From contig NC_085850.1 of assembly GCF_020906515.1 (NCBI RefSeq), positions 62,001-126,000 of the forward strand: 64,000 nt of DNA, read 5' to 3'. Under the pieces are notes generated by a model. It did no database searches. It worked only from the letters and a program-made list of their open reading frames with translations, and had not been told where the DNA came from. The position numbers were made by a program, and so were the translations under genes. This document shows, in pieces, positions 54,259 through 64,000 of the stretch. How positions within the stretch are numbered: the first letter of the stretch is position 1; the number at the start of each line of letters is the position of its first letter. The stretch is from Vanrija pseudolonga (taxonomy: Eukaryota > Basidiomycota > Tremellomycetes > Trichosporonales > Trichosporonaceae).

Positions 54259-55734
54259 ATGGCCCCACTCAACTTCGCCTTCTGGGTGCCCAACGTCTCG
54301 CGCGGCCTCGTCAACTCCAAGGTGCCGCAGCGGACATCCCATGACCTCGACTACAACATCAAGCTGGCGCAGATTGCCGAGGACAAGGGGTTCACATTCG
54401 CGCTCACCCAGATCCGGTTCATGAGCGCGCACGACGGCGACGAGCAGTACGAGGTGGGTGGAAGGAGTTGCTTCGCTGCTGACCCATCAGTCCGTGTCCT
54501 ACTCGCACGCGCTGCTTGCCCAGACCAAGCGGCTCAATGTCATCGCCGCCATCCTCCCCGGCCCATGGCACCCCGCATTGACCGCCAAGACGTTCGCATC
54601 GATCGACCACTACACTGGCGGCCGGGTGTCGATCAACGTCGTCTCGGGCTGGTACAAGCAGGAGCAGGCGGCGATGGGTGTCGAGTGGCCCGAGGTAAGC
54701 CGTTGTCGGTGCGGCGCATGAATCGAGCTGACGCTTCCAGCACGACGGTCGCTACGTCCGGTCGACCGAGTTCATCCGCTCCATCCGTGGCCTGTGGAAC
54801 GAGAAGTCGTTCTCCTTCGACGGACAGTACTACAAGTTTGACAACTACTCGATGGAGCCCAAGCCAGCCATCCGCGTCTCGACGTCGTCGCCATCGACCA
54901 CGCACGGCACGTTGCACTCGTCCCAGCCGCCGACAGAGGGGACTCGCGGGCCGATCATCTTCATGGGTGGCAACTCGGCCGCGGCGCGGCGCATGGCCGG
55001 CACTGACGCCGACTGGTTCTTCCTCAACGGCAACGACGACGAGACGTTCTCCAAGTGGATCTTGGACGTTCGCGCCAACGCACAAGCTGCCGGCCGGCGG
55101 ATCAAGGTTGGCATTCAGTGAGTCTGCCGGCGTGTGACGGCTCCCTAACATACCCAGTGGCTTCGTTATCGCCAAGGAGACCACAGAAGAAGCCTACCTC
55201 CAGCTCAACCACATTGTCAACGGTGCCAACCCGGAGCAGGTCAGCCAGCTGTACGAGGCGTTCAAGGAGGCAGGCAAGTCGGCGCCCGAGGGCGAGGGCA
55301 TGTGGGCCAAGGCCAACTTCAAGGACTTGGTCCAGTACAACGAGGGCTTCAGGACTGGCCTGATTGGCAGCTACGACGACGTCGCGCGGCGCATCATCCA
55401 GCTCAAGGCGCTCGGCGCCGACCTCGTGCTCACCGCGTACCTCCACTTCCAGGAGGAGCTCGCCGAGTTTGGCGACAAGGTCATCCCCCTCGTGCGGCAG
55501 TATGAGCAGGAGGCGATCGACAGTGGCGAGGCCCTGTCATGGCCCACGTTTGAGAACTACCCCGTGCCCGAGGACGTTGCCGCCAAGTGGGCGCACAAGA
55601 AGGTCAGCGGCACAGTCGACCACATTGCCGTCGCTGAGCAGCTGGCGTCCAAGAAGCGCGCCAACGGCGACGCCAATGGGGATGCCAACGGAGATGTCAA
55701 TGGCCATGGGGATGCCAAGCGCATCAAGGTGTAG
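54259..55734 (+). CDS. FMNH2-dependent dimethylsulfone monooxygenase (SfnG-like)
   Basis: Bacterial-luciferase-like flavin monooxygenase. The best family fit is SfnG, which turns dimethylsulfone into methanesulfinate using FMNH2 and O2. 450 aa; exons 54259-54453, 54491-54694, 54741-55117, 55158-55734. Matching stretches: FAFWVPNVSRGLV, ALTQIRFMSA, ESVSYSHALLAQT, IAAILPGPWHPALTAK, GRVSINVVSGWYK, HDGRYVRSTEFIRSIRG, PEGEGMWAKANFKDLVQYN and ADLVLTAYLHFQEEL. The partner FMN reductase is not in the window. A 17-residue stretch (nt 54876-54926) absent from bacterial relatives begins with GT and ends with AG and could be an unspliced 51-nt intron. The C-terminal NGDANGD repeats are an extra tail. Possibly of bacterial origin, now with eukaryotic introns (inference). 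Confidence 0.88.
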
Positions 55735-55980
55735 GCGTTCTACCTCGGATTGTACCATAATACTAGATGGATTCTTGGTCTTGGTTGCAACAGCCGGTGT
55801 GACTCACATAGCGCAGCAATGGCTTGGTTGAACAGCCGTAGCGCGCGCAGCGGCGACTGGTGCTCACCATGACGCCATCCCGCCCTCATGATTATTGGTA
55901 TGCGCATGGTTCTATGCATTACTCTATATCACACCGATGCAAGAAGGTCAATGTACAACGTGCGAGGGAATGTGTGTGCG
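55735..55980. other. Convergent intergenic spacer
   Basis: 246 bp between the convergent SfnG-like and MDR genes; no feature was seen. Confidence 0.4.
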
Positions 55981-57456
55981 TTAGGCCACAGTCGAGTGGA
56001 CAGTGGCAGCGGGGGCAGCGGCGGAGGGCAGAGGAGCAGAAGCAGGCTTGGTCGACCTCGCAATCTTGCGGCTGGGTGGCCAAGCATCCTCGGCATCTGG
56101 GTCAAACTCGAGGTCGTCAAGGTCGAAGAGGTCGTAGTCCAAGTGGTAGTGCTTGCGCTTCTCGAGGCGTCCGCGCGCCTTGGCAGACGCGCGCTCGGTG
56201 AAGATTTGAGCCTCGGATGGCAGGGGCTTGAGGCCGCCCACGACGAGCTTGTACCCTGAGGGCACTTTGCCCGCCTCGAGCACGTCGAGCGCGGCACGCA
56301 CGCCCGACAGGCCAGAGGTGTCGAGGAACACGCGCTGGGGGACGAGCAGGCCGCGCTCGAGCTGCGAGTAGACAAAGTTGACAATCTCGCGGGCGAACTC
56401 CGGCTGCCCGTAGAACGTCGTGCTGAACGAGATGCGGATCTCGTCGACGGCGCGCACGGCATCAGGGAACACGGGCACCTCTTTTGGCGAGCCGGCGATC
56501 GACACCAGTCGGCCGGTTGTATCGTCTGATGGGGTGGTGATGTGGTGCTCGGCGCGCCACGCCGTCGAGCCGGCGAGGATCTCACGCGCGACGGCCGAGT
56601 GCTTGGGCCCAATGTTGTCGACGGCGAGGAGGACGCCGTCCTCGGTATACTTGCGGATAATGTGCACCAGCTCGTGGTCCTTGTCGTGGCGCTTGAGCAC
56701 GACGTCGGCGCCGAGCGACTTGAGGTACGCGTGGTTGGGTTTTGACGCCGTCGTGATCACCCTCAAGCCGAGGCGGTGGGCCAGCTGGATGAGGTAGATA
56801 CCCGTGGAGCTTGCGCCTGCGGTGATGCTAACGCTGTCAGCGGGGCAATAGGCATCAGTCGACCGCGGCACTTACAAGATCCATGGCCCCGTCTTGCGCC
56901 CGCGGCACACGTTCGCCTTGCTGACCGGGAAGCCAAAGCACTTGAATAGCAGCACGGCGGCGGTGAGGAAGCCTGTGCCGATGGCGGCAGCCGACTGCAA
57001 GCTCACGCTCGGGGGCACCTTGCCGACCTGGCTCGCGCGGTGCAGCGAGAAGTGCTGGAACGCGCCCGAGTGCGGCAGCGCAGTGTTGGAGCAGTACCAA
57101 ACCTGTTCAATGTCAGTTGGAAAAAGCCTCGTCGGACATGGCCGATGCCTCCTCGGAACCACCACCAAGACAGCACTCACCCTGTCGCCTGCGACGAGGT
57201 CCGTCACGCCGTCGCCGACGGCCACGACGATGCCGGAGCCATCACGGCCCATGACCTTGGGCTCGGGGGTCAGGCCGAAGCGGTACTTTACGCCCTTCCA
57301 GTCGACGGGGTTGAGCGCGACGTAGTGCGTCTCGATGAGGACCTCGTCCGCGCCGACGTCGGGGTGCGGGTGATCCTCTGTCCATGTCCACGCGTCGGTT
57401 TTTGGCGATGGAATGGCGGCGAGAAGCGCATGCTGGCGCTTGGTGTGCCGTGTCAT
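55981..57456 (-). CDS. MDR-superfamily NAD(P)H oxidoreductase (enoyl-reductase/quinone-oxidoreductase-like)
   Basis: Medium-chain reductase, 451 aa. Exons on minus: 57181-57456, 56876-57102, 55981-56833. GroES-like part: HPDVGADEVLIETHYVALNPVDWKG and GRDGSGIVVAVGDGVTDLVAGDRV. Nucleotide-binding part: ITAGASSTGIYLIQLA, a variant of A-x-G-x2-G, then KSLGADVV. No structural zinc cysteines are seen, which fits the trans-enoyl-reductase/ToxD-like branch rather than classical alcohol dehydrogenase. The last ~70 residues (HYHLDYDLFDLDDLEFDPDAE, then Ala/Pro/Ser-rich) extend past the usual family end. Convergent with the SfnG-like gene. Reaction unknown. Confidence 0.87.
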
Positions 57457-58804
57457 GGTGGTGGTGGGTGGTGGCGAGAACGAGTTGGAGACGTCAAGAC
57501 AACAAGAACCGCCGCACACTTAATGTCACGGTCGGCAGTCGGTGTCGCTTCGCACAATCGGTCACGGGCTCGGCCGACGGTGCTTAGCAAAGACGAGATG
57601 TGAACTTTGTTGTGGCTTGGGAGGAGCGGTGAAGTCCGATAACGCGATGGGATGGGGCTGCTGGCCGCTGGGCTCGGCGTGGATGCGTGCTGCGGTGGGC
57701 TCGTGTCGTTGTCGTCGCACTCGTCGTTGAACCAGCTCACAGGAGATCAGTCAACTTTTTCCGTTGTTGCAGCAGCTGAAACAGCAGCAGCGAATGCAAG
57801 CAACATGACGAGCATGAGTACGGTCTCCTCCACCTACCCGGCTCGCGCAGCCGCCTCGCTCGCCTCTAGAGCTGTGATGGGTGAGCGGTGAGCATCGGTG
57901 GAGGTCAGTCAGGAAGATGTCAATGACGACCAAGACGCAACATCTCGCGTCATCCGTGGCTGTTACTGCGCTTGCCAGTTTTGCAAAACACCATCTCGAC
58001 CGAGCCTCCTCTCCTCCGCTCTTTCCCACCGGCAACGATGCTCAGTCACCAGGGCTGCGGCACTGCAGTAGTGCGGTTCACACCCCCCACGCCAGATGCA
58101 TTGTCACGCGAAGACGGTCATACATGCATACTTAAAGCTGGTATAATGTGCTGTCGGCGGGTTGCCGAGCCTACCGTGCCATTTGCCCACGTGGCGAGAG
58201 ATGATCTCCTCGGAGCCTTTGGCCGGCCTTTGGGTGGCTGATGCTGCTGATCCGATCCTCGACACCCATCCAAGTCGCCATACATGAGCATCTCAATATC
58301 TCAACCTGCCTTTGCCTCGCATTCTCCCACTAGCCACTAGCTCCTAGTCGAGGACCTGCTGCGCACACTTCGGACCCCAGGCACTCTGTCTCCTCCTCCT
58401 GACTACAGCAGCACCCACTAACGTCGCGCTGAAACCAACTGACGCTGATGACCCCATGTCGTCAACCTCGCCTACAGATCATCGGTCACAACATGATCCA
58501 CCATGCCATGACCCCTGTCCCCTTCTACACTGTGACTGTGCACGCACTTTCAAGGGTTTACCCATCCCTCCGCTGGATATCGCTGATCTCGGCGTCGCGC
58601 CTGTGCTGTGGGCGTGTACGGGCTCGCACCGTTGGCAAGTGGTGACATGTCGCCATCGTCGATCTCGACTGTCACCGCGCTTCCGAATGGAGACGTCCCG
58701 GCCACCTCCACCACGGCATGGAAGGAGGGAGATAAACCTGCTGCGTTTCGTTTATATGCCGGCCTCGTCGTCGACGTAGAGGCAGGCCCCAAACACCCCA
58801 CACC
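57457..58804. promoter_or_regulatory. Divergent intergenic, MDR gene / UNC93-like gene
   Basis: 1.35 kb. A TTATAT box at 58752-58757 sits about 50 bp before the UNC93-like ATG. Open frames inside are short and without product. No tRNA was seen. Confidence 0.45.
58752..58757 (+). promoter_or_regulatory. TATA-like box of UNC93-like gene 2
   Basis: TTATAT, 48-53 bp before the start codon. Confidence 0.45.
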
Positions 58805-60295
58805 ATGGCCGACAACTCTAGCAAGACTGAGCTCGCGCAGCCGTTTGAGAAGCGGGTATGGTACCGCTCGCCCATCACCGCGGCGGTCATCATCGGCCTG
58901 TGCAACTTTGCTGCTCCCGGACGTGAGTGCCACAACACACTGTCAAGCTCACAACGCAGTGTGGGACGCGATGAACTCGCTCGGCGCAGGTGGTCAGCAG
59001 ACACCGTGGCTCGTCAACTCGGCCAACGCGCTCACCTTTGCGCTGATGGTCCTCACGTCGTTCCTCGGCTCGGCGATAACGTACGTGTTAGCCTTCTCTC
59101 TCCCACTGACGCCCCTAGTGACCTCGTCGGTGTCAACTGGGCCCTCTTCCTCGGCGGCGTCGGCTACGTACCCTACCTCGCCGGGCTGTATTGCAACTCT
59201 GTCTTCGGAACGAAGTGGGTCATCCTCTTCGGCGCGACCACCTGCGGCCTCTCTGCGGGCCTGTTCTGGGCCATCGAGGCCTCTATTGCATTCAGCTACC
59301 CCGAACCCGAGCGCATGGGTCTCTTTCTCGGTATCTGGATGAGCTTCCGTGTGCTCGGCCAGATTGTCGGTGGCGCCATCAACCTCGGCATGAACGTCAA
59401 CAGGGACACCGAGGGCTCCATCAACCCCAAGGTCTACCTCGTCTTCGTCGGTCTCCAGGCAGCCGGACCCTTCCTTTCCTTCCTCATGCCAAAGCCCCAC
59501 TGGGTGCAGCGCCGCGATGGCCAGCCCGTGCGCCTGTACACCAACATCCCGATCCTGCACGAGCTGCGCGAGACGACGCGCGTGCTCTTCTCGAAGAACT
59601 TCCTCCTCCTCATCCCGCTCATCATCGCCGGTATCTTCCCCGAGTCTTTCATCTTCACCTACATGGCCTCGCACTTCACTGTGCGTGTCCGTGCGCTCGG
59701 CTCGTTCATCGGCGCTATTGCATGCGTCATTGTCGCCAACATTGTCGGAACGTACCTCGACATCCGCCGCATATCCGACAAGACAAAGGCGCGCGTCACG
59801 TTCGGTGCACTCATGGCGCTCATGGGAGGCTGGTGGATCTGGACCATTGTCCTCGAGAACAACTTCCCCAACGGCGGTGAGGCGATCGACTGGAAGTCCA
59901 AGTACTTTGGCCGCACGTTCGCCCTCTACATCCTCCTCATGTCAACGTACCAGTGCTTCTACCTCTACGTGTACTTTGTCTCCAGACAGATGGCCAAGAC
60001 GCACGCCGACGCCGTCCGCATCGCTGGTCTCGTTCGCATGGTCCAGAGCGCCGCCCAGGCTGTCTCTTATGGCACCAACTCTATCGAGAGCTTTGCTCTG
60101 CTTGGATCAGCCACCCTCAACTTTGGGCTCTGGGGCCTCGCCATTCCCTTCACCGTCATTCTCATCCGCAAGGTCGGCGTCACCCTCAATGGTCCTCCTG
60201 CCGATCGTGGCGATGATGAGGATGACCACGTGTCTAGCGCTCCAACTCTTGCGCGCAGCGACAGCAAGGAGCAGCGATGGGACGGTTCAAAGTAG
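58805..60295 (+). CDS. UNC93-like MFS transporter (2)
   Basis: Polytopic membrane protein of the UNC-93-like MFS branch, 471 aa. Exons 58805-58922, 58960-59080, 59119-60295 (36-38-nt introns). Signatures: NFAAPGLWDAMNSLGAGGQ across intron 1, VGYVPYLAGLYCN, GIWMSFRVLGQIVGGAINLG and FPESFIFTYMASHF; the C-terminal cytosolic tail is acidic (GDDEDDHVSS). It is more like fungal DUF895 transporters than the first UNC93-like gene at 23.7-25.4 kb, and the two are clearly diverged. Substrate unknown. Convergent with the next sugar transporter, 91 bp apart. Confidence 0.88.
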   Translation: MADNSSKTELAQPFEKRVWYRSPITAAVIIGLCNFAAPGRECHNTLSSSQRSVGRDELARRRWSADTVARQLGQRAHLCADGPHVVPRLGDNVRVSLLSPTDAPSDLVGVNWALFLGGVGYVPYLAGLYCNSVFGTKWVILFGATTCGLSAGLFWAIEASIAFSYPEPERMGLFLGIWMSFRVLGQIVGGAINLGMNVNRDTEGSINPKVYLVFVGLQAAGPFLSFLMPKPHWVQRRDGQPVRLYTNIPILHELRETTRVLFSKNFLLLIPLIIAGIFPESFIFTYMASHFTVRVRALGSFIGAIACVIVANIVGTYLDIRRISDKTKARVTFGALMALMGGWWIWTIVLENNFPNGGEAIDWKSKYFGRTFALYILLMSTYQCFYLYVYFVSRQMAKTHADAVRIAGLVRMVQSAAQAVSYGTNSIESFALLGSATLNFGLWGLAIPFTVILIRKVGVTLNGPPADRGDDEDDHVSSAPTLARSDSKEQRWDGSK

Positions 60296-60386
60296 ACCCC
60301 TGTATCGTAGACTTAGATGTACTTGTGCGAGCTCACGCATTACATTCCCTCCGGCCCCTATAACTACTAAATTATCAAGTTCCGAC

Positions 60387-62080
60387 TTAGACACGCTTAT
60401 CGTTATCATATCTGATCTCCTTGGCCTCGGTGTCTGGCGACGACGGCACCTGCTTCAAGTCGCGCTCGTCATGGAGGTGGTTCTGGGTGTGAAGTTCGGC
60501 CTTGTCGCCGTCAAAGATGACTGCAATCTCCTCGAGCATGCGGCCCTTGGTTTCGGGGAAGGCGAAGTAGATGACGACAATGGCGAAGATCAAGACGGCG
60601 AGGAAGACAAAGTAGTACTTCCACGTGATGGATGCGAGGGCGATGGGGTTGACATATGTGTTGAAGGTCGACGAGAGCATGACACACATGAGGAGGATCG
60701 CCACGCCCTTGGAGCGGAGGTTGAACGGCAGGATTTCGAGGGGGTACGCGAGCGTGAGGCCAGTGTACCCAATGTCGTAGAAGAAGAAGTAGATGAACAG
60801 CATGGCCATGACGGCCTTCCCTGCGGGGTCGTGCCCGTTGGCGTAGGCGGCCGAGCAGGCCGTGATGACGACGTACGAGAAGAACATGCCGATCGCCGAC
60901 GTGAGCCACATCTTGCGCCGTCCAAACTTTTCACAGACGAGCGCGCCAAAGATGGCTGCGAGCCAGTTGAACACCTGTAGCCCGGCGTTGTAGCCTGTTT
61001 GTTGGACTGCGTTGGTGATGCCGACGGATTGGAGGATCGTGACGAGGCTGGGGGTGTGAGCTTCCATTCGACATGTTGGTAGCTCACTAGAAGCTGATGA
61101 CACCGTTACCCGCCCACTGACTCGTGAATGCGACAGTCTGCGGCATGTGTCAGCATCAACTCCAGCACTCTGTCGCGCTGCTCACCAGAATGATCGCCAA
61201 GCGCCAGCGGTTGCCCTTGGTCTTGATAAAGGTGGTCCACGACATGCCCTTTGCCTCGCGCTCAATCTCAATTGCCTCCTGGATCTCCTGCAACTCGTAC
61301 ACAACGAGTTCGTCGCTCTTGTCCCCGTTGGCGTGGTACTTGGCGAGCATGTCGTGCGCCTCCTCGACGCGGCCGTTGGCCACGAGCCAGCGCGGCGACT
61401 CGGGGATGAAGGGGATGGCGGCCAGCGCCATGACGGGCACGATGATCTGGAAGAGGAGGCACATGCGCCAGCTCCAGTTCGTGTGGCGCATGTACACTGC
61501 GCCAAAGCAGACCCACGCGGCGATAATGCTGCCAATGTAGAAGCATGTCTGGATGAGCGCGGTCGTCTGGGCACGGTTACGCGGGTGTGCAATCTCGGCG
61601 GTGTACGGCCCGCCCGCGACGCCCGTGAAGCTGCCGCCAAAGCCGAGGATGAAGCGCCCGCCAAACATCTTCCACCCGCCCGTGGTGAAGGTCTGCACGA
61701 GCGCGCCGATGATGATGATAATGTACCCGATGACCAGCGCCCACCGGCGGCCAAACTTGTCGGTCGCCCACGCAGCTGGGATGTAGCCTGGGATCGCGCC
61801 GAGCGACTGGGCAGCGACGATCGTGCCGAGCTTGGTAGGGCTCGGGTGGTCGATCGCCTTCATGAACAGCGAGTTGGCCTGCAGGCCGGCCATGACGGCG
61901 CCGTCGTAGCCTGGTCGGTCGTCAGAACAGCTGCTCAGAGTGCACGCACTTACCCGTGCTGACGCTGCTCGAGAAGCCGACCGCGATACCGAGCGCGAGA
62001 GCGCGCAGGCCCTTGTCCTTCCACCACCAGGGTGACGTGTTGTTGCGCAGGTGTGCGAGGGGATTCGGCGCGGAGGACAT
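60387..62080 (-). CDS. MFS sugar transporter
   Basis: Plasma-membrane sugar:H+ symporter, 520 aa. Exons on minus: 61954-62080, 61186-61910, 61088-61137 (50 nt), 60387-61047. Motifs: GYDGAVMAGLQ, DKFGRRWAL, GGSFTGVAGGPYTAEIAHPRNRAQ, PESPRWLVANGR, QQTGYNAGLQVFN, EKFGRRKMW and FPETKGRMLEE. The last is the classical PETKG end of sugar porters. Of the same family as the partial gene at the left edge but not a close copy. A CTATAAAG box lies ~50-60 bp upstream. Confidence 0.93.
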
Positions 62081-62688
62081 CGTGGAGAGAGTCGTGTGTG
62101 GTGTCCTTGCCGCTGCCGACGCGCATTGTATCTTTATAGATGCTATCGTGTGTGTGCGGCGTTCATGGTACGGGGATCGAGGTGAGCCCAGCCAGCCCCC
62201 ACACACGCGCCCGACATCGTTCACAGAGAGAAAGGAGTGTGTGGGTGACACGGGATCTGTCACCGTCTGAAGATCTACCGGGGGCAGTCAGGGGCCAAAG
62301 GCAGGCTCGTGGGCAATCGTAATCGACGCGCGGATGGAGCCAATCCTCGGGTCGCCGCGTGCGGGCCCCGCGGGCTTACACTAGCTTACCTTTCTTATTC
62401 CGGAGCCAAGAAATGCAGCACCTGACCAACTCTGGAGCACTGCAGACCAAATCGGCACGGCAGAAGTGCGAGCGGCTGATCACGGCTCGGTCGAGCGAGG
62501 CCCCGGGGTGGGAGACGACGAGGGGCCGAGGCAGGGGAGCAGGGGGAGGGTGGGGCGGGTTACCCGCTAAGACTGCGCGGGCATGATCCCACCCCCAACC
62601 CCGCAGGGACGACTGAGACAATAATACGGCAGAACTCACCGACTTCCATTGACCGACTCTTACTTCTCCACTCTCACTCACCGGCGAC
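62081..62688. promoter_or_regulatory. Divergent intergenic, sugar transporter / Zn2Cys6 gene
   Basis: 608 bp between divergent starts; the sugar transporter TATA box is at 62132-62139. No separate gene was seen. The arrangement suggests that the regulator may control the transporter (inference). Confidence 0.45.
62132..62139 (-). promoter_or_regulatory. TATA box of sugar transporter
   Basis: CTATAAAG on the minus strand, 52-59 bp before the ATG. Confidence 0.5.
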
Positions 62689-64000
62689 ATGGTAGAATCG
62701 ACCCCACCGGAGGGGGACCAGCCCCCGCGCCACCGAACTCTCCGTCCAAGGAAAGCGTGAGTAGCTCGCACGGCACTAGCTGACCCCAGCTGCGTCACTT
62801 GTCGAAAGCTCAAGGTGCGGAGCTGGACAGCAAGATGAGCCGCTGACCGCCAGACTCGATGCCTGCCCCGCAGGATATCTGACGATCTCAACGCCCCGTG
62901 CGCGCGATGCACCCGGCTCGGGCTGGCGTGCGAGTACAACCATCTCCGGCGAGGGTGGGTTTGGGTGCTGGTTGTCGCTTATGCAGACCGCCGAAGGGGT
63001 TCAAGCGCAAGCGGAGGCTCCAGGGGAGCGATGATCCGTCCCCGGTGGAGTCGATATCGCCTGGCACGGCTACACCAGCAGGCCCAGGGGCAGCCTCAGG
63101 CCACCATGCTACGGATGAGGCAGTGCTGCCGACACCATCCTCCGACGCGCTATGGCTCGCGTTGTCGTCCGTGGCCCAGTCGACGGGGGCGAGCGGACCG
63201 TCAGCGATCCACCCACCAGGAGTGTCAGCTGCGCGCATGAGGGCCGACAGGCTAGACGAGCTGGCGCCGCTGCTCCGGTCGACACCAGCAGCTGGCAAGT
63301 CGCCCCAAGGGGTCTTTCCGCTCGTGAGGCCGTTCTACCCCGATCTAGAATCCCGACCTGCAAAGATGAAGAAGACGCTCGAGACATACCTGGAGCCCCG
63401 GATCGGCGACGAAGACAGTCGTTTCCCTTCTATCGAGCCCGAGGAACGAACGCATGCAACCTTGGAGGCTGGAGACGGTACACCTGGAACTGTGCTCGAC
63501 CTCTTGGTGTCGCAGTCCCACCGCACGCCGACGCTTCCCATCCCTGATCCCGTTAGCGTCGGGCTACTATCCGAGCCCGAAGCCCAGTGGCTCTTCAAGC
63601 GGTTCGCAGAGCACGTCTCCCCGTCGTCCCACATCTTCGACCACGCGTACCACACCTACGAGCGAGTCCGGCGCTCGCCAGTGCTGTTCACGGCGGTGAT
63701 GTACGCCGCGGCGCGCTTTTTCCGCCCCCACCTGGCGGACTGGTGCCTCGACATGGCGGAGACGGGCATCGCGCGGGCAATGAGGAATGCCGACGTGGAT
63801 TTACCGCTTGTCCAAGCGCTGCTGACGCTCGTGTACTGGAAGCGACCCAAGGATCCGACTGCGTACTATAAGCTCGGGCTGGCGACGCGGTGCATTTGCC
63901 AGCTGGGTGTCAAGTGGCAGATCGACGAGTGGGACCCGTCGACTGTGGCTGATGACGAGGAGAGGGAACGGGCGAAAGTCGACGCGGAGAGGGTGGCTTA
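62689..64000 (+). CDS. Zn2Cys6 fungal transcription factor, 3' end outside window
   Basis: Gal4-type nuclear regulator. Exons 62689-62756, 62790-62814 (25-nt microexon), 62854-62954, 62987 onwards; still open at the window end. The zinc cluster spans three exons: ACVTCRKLK|TRC, then a 12-residue loop, CARC and GLAC: C-x2-C-x6-C-x12-C-x2-C-x6-C. A basic KGFKRKRR follows. Later, AQWLFKRFAEHVSPSSHIFD and SPVLFTAVMYAAARFF resemble the start of the fungal-specific middle domain. About 402 residues are visible. Target genes unknown. Confidence 0.87.

Overview
The window looks like a gene-dense stretch of a high-GC basidiomycete yeast, most likely a Tremellomycete of the Trichosporonales (Cutaneotrichosporon/Apiotrichum/Trichosporon type). 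The clues are about 60% GC, many introns of only 33-60 nt with a CTGAC or CTAAC branch point a few bases before the acceptor AG, many transporters, Zn2Cys6 regulators and a CFEM protein. The genus is inference. I find 31 protein-coding genes, two of them cut by the window ends. I see no tRNA, rRNA, CRISPR array or recognisable mobile element.

Layout. 1-8.2 kb: partial sugar transporter, a 2-oxoglutarate/Fe(II) oxygenase, a four-CUE-domain protein and a secreted purple acid phosphatase with a very long Gly/Asn-rich tail. 9.3-15.7 kb: an apparent nitrogen-use group, made of an FAD amine/amino-acid oxidase (with an apparent frameshift), a Zn2Cys6 regulator and a divergent amino-acid permease; the oxidase promoter and the regulator/permease promoter share a near-identical 21-bp site. 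16.6-25.4 kb: a Baeyer-Villiger-type flavin monooxygenase, a flavin-binding split-barrel protein, an HD-domain cyanamide-hydratase-like protein, a DHA2-like MFS exporter and an UNC93-like transporter.

28.3-36.5 kb: four tandem same-strand genes (called A-D here) that I cannot assign to any known family. Spliced by hand, they contain six copies of one module of roughly 70-85 residues. Each copy has a phase-1 intron in its middle and a phase-2 intron at its end, followed by long, mostly acidic low-complexity tails. This is the best candidate for an undescribed system in the window. 36.7-38.4 kb: bleomycin hydrolase.

40.0-48.8 kb: a secreted CFEM protein, a nitronate monooxygenase and five tandem single-exon genes for small secreted proteins that share a twelve-cysteine pattern, each with a TATA-like box 43-57 bp before the start. 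49-62 kb: a monocarboxylate-type MFS carrier, then a divergent pair for organosulfur scavenging (a TauD/TfdA-type dioxygenase and an SfnG-type dimethylsulfone monooxygenase), an MDR oxidoreductase, a second UNC93-like carrier and a sugar transporter. A truncated Zn2Cys6 regulator starts at 62.7 kb.

Exon boundaries were placed by eye from GT-AG sites, reading phase and family similarity. For all complete genes except the oxidase, the summed exon lengths are a multiple of three. Two intergenic stretches of about 2.9 kb (25.4-28.3 and 40.7-43.6 kb) hold nothing I can identify.
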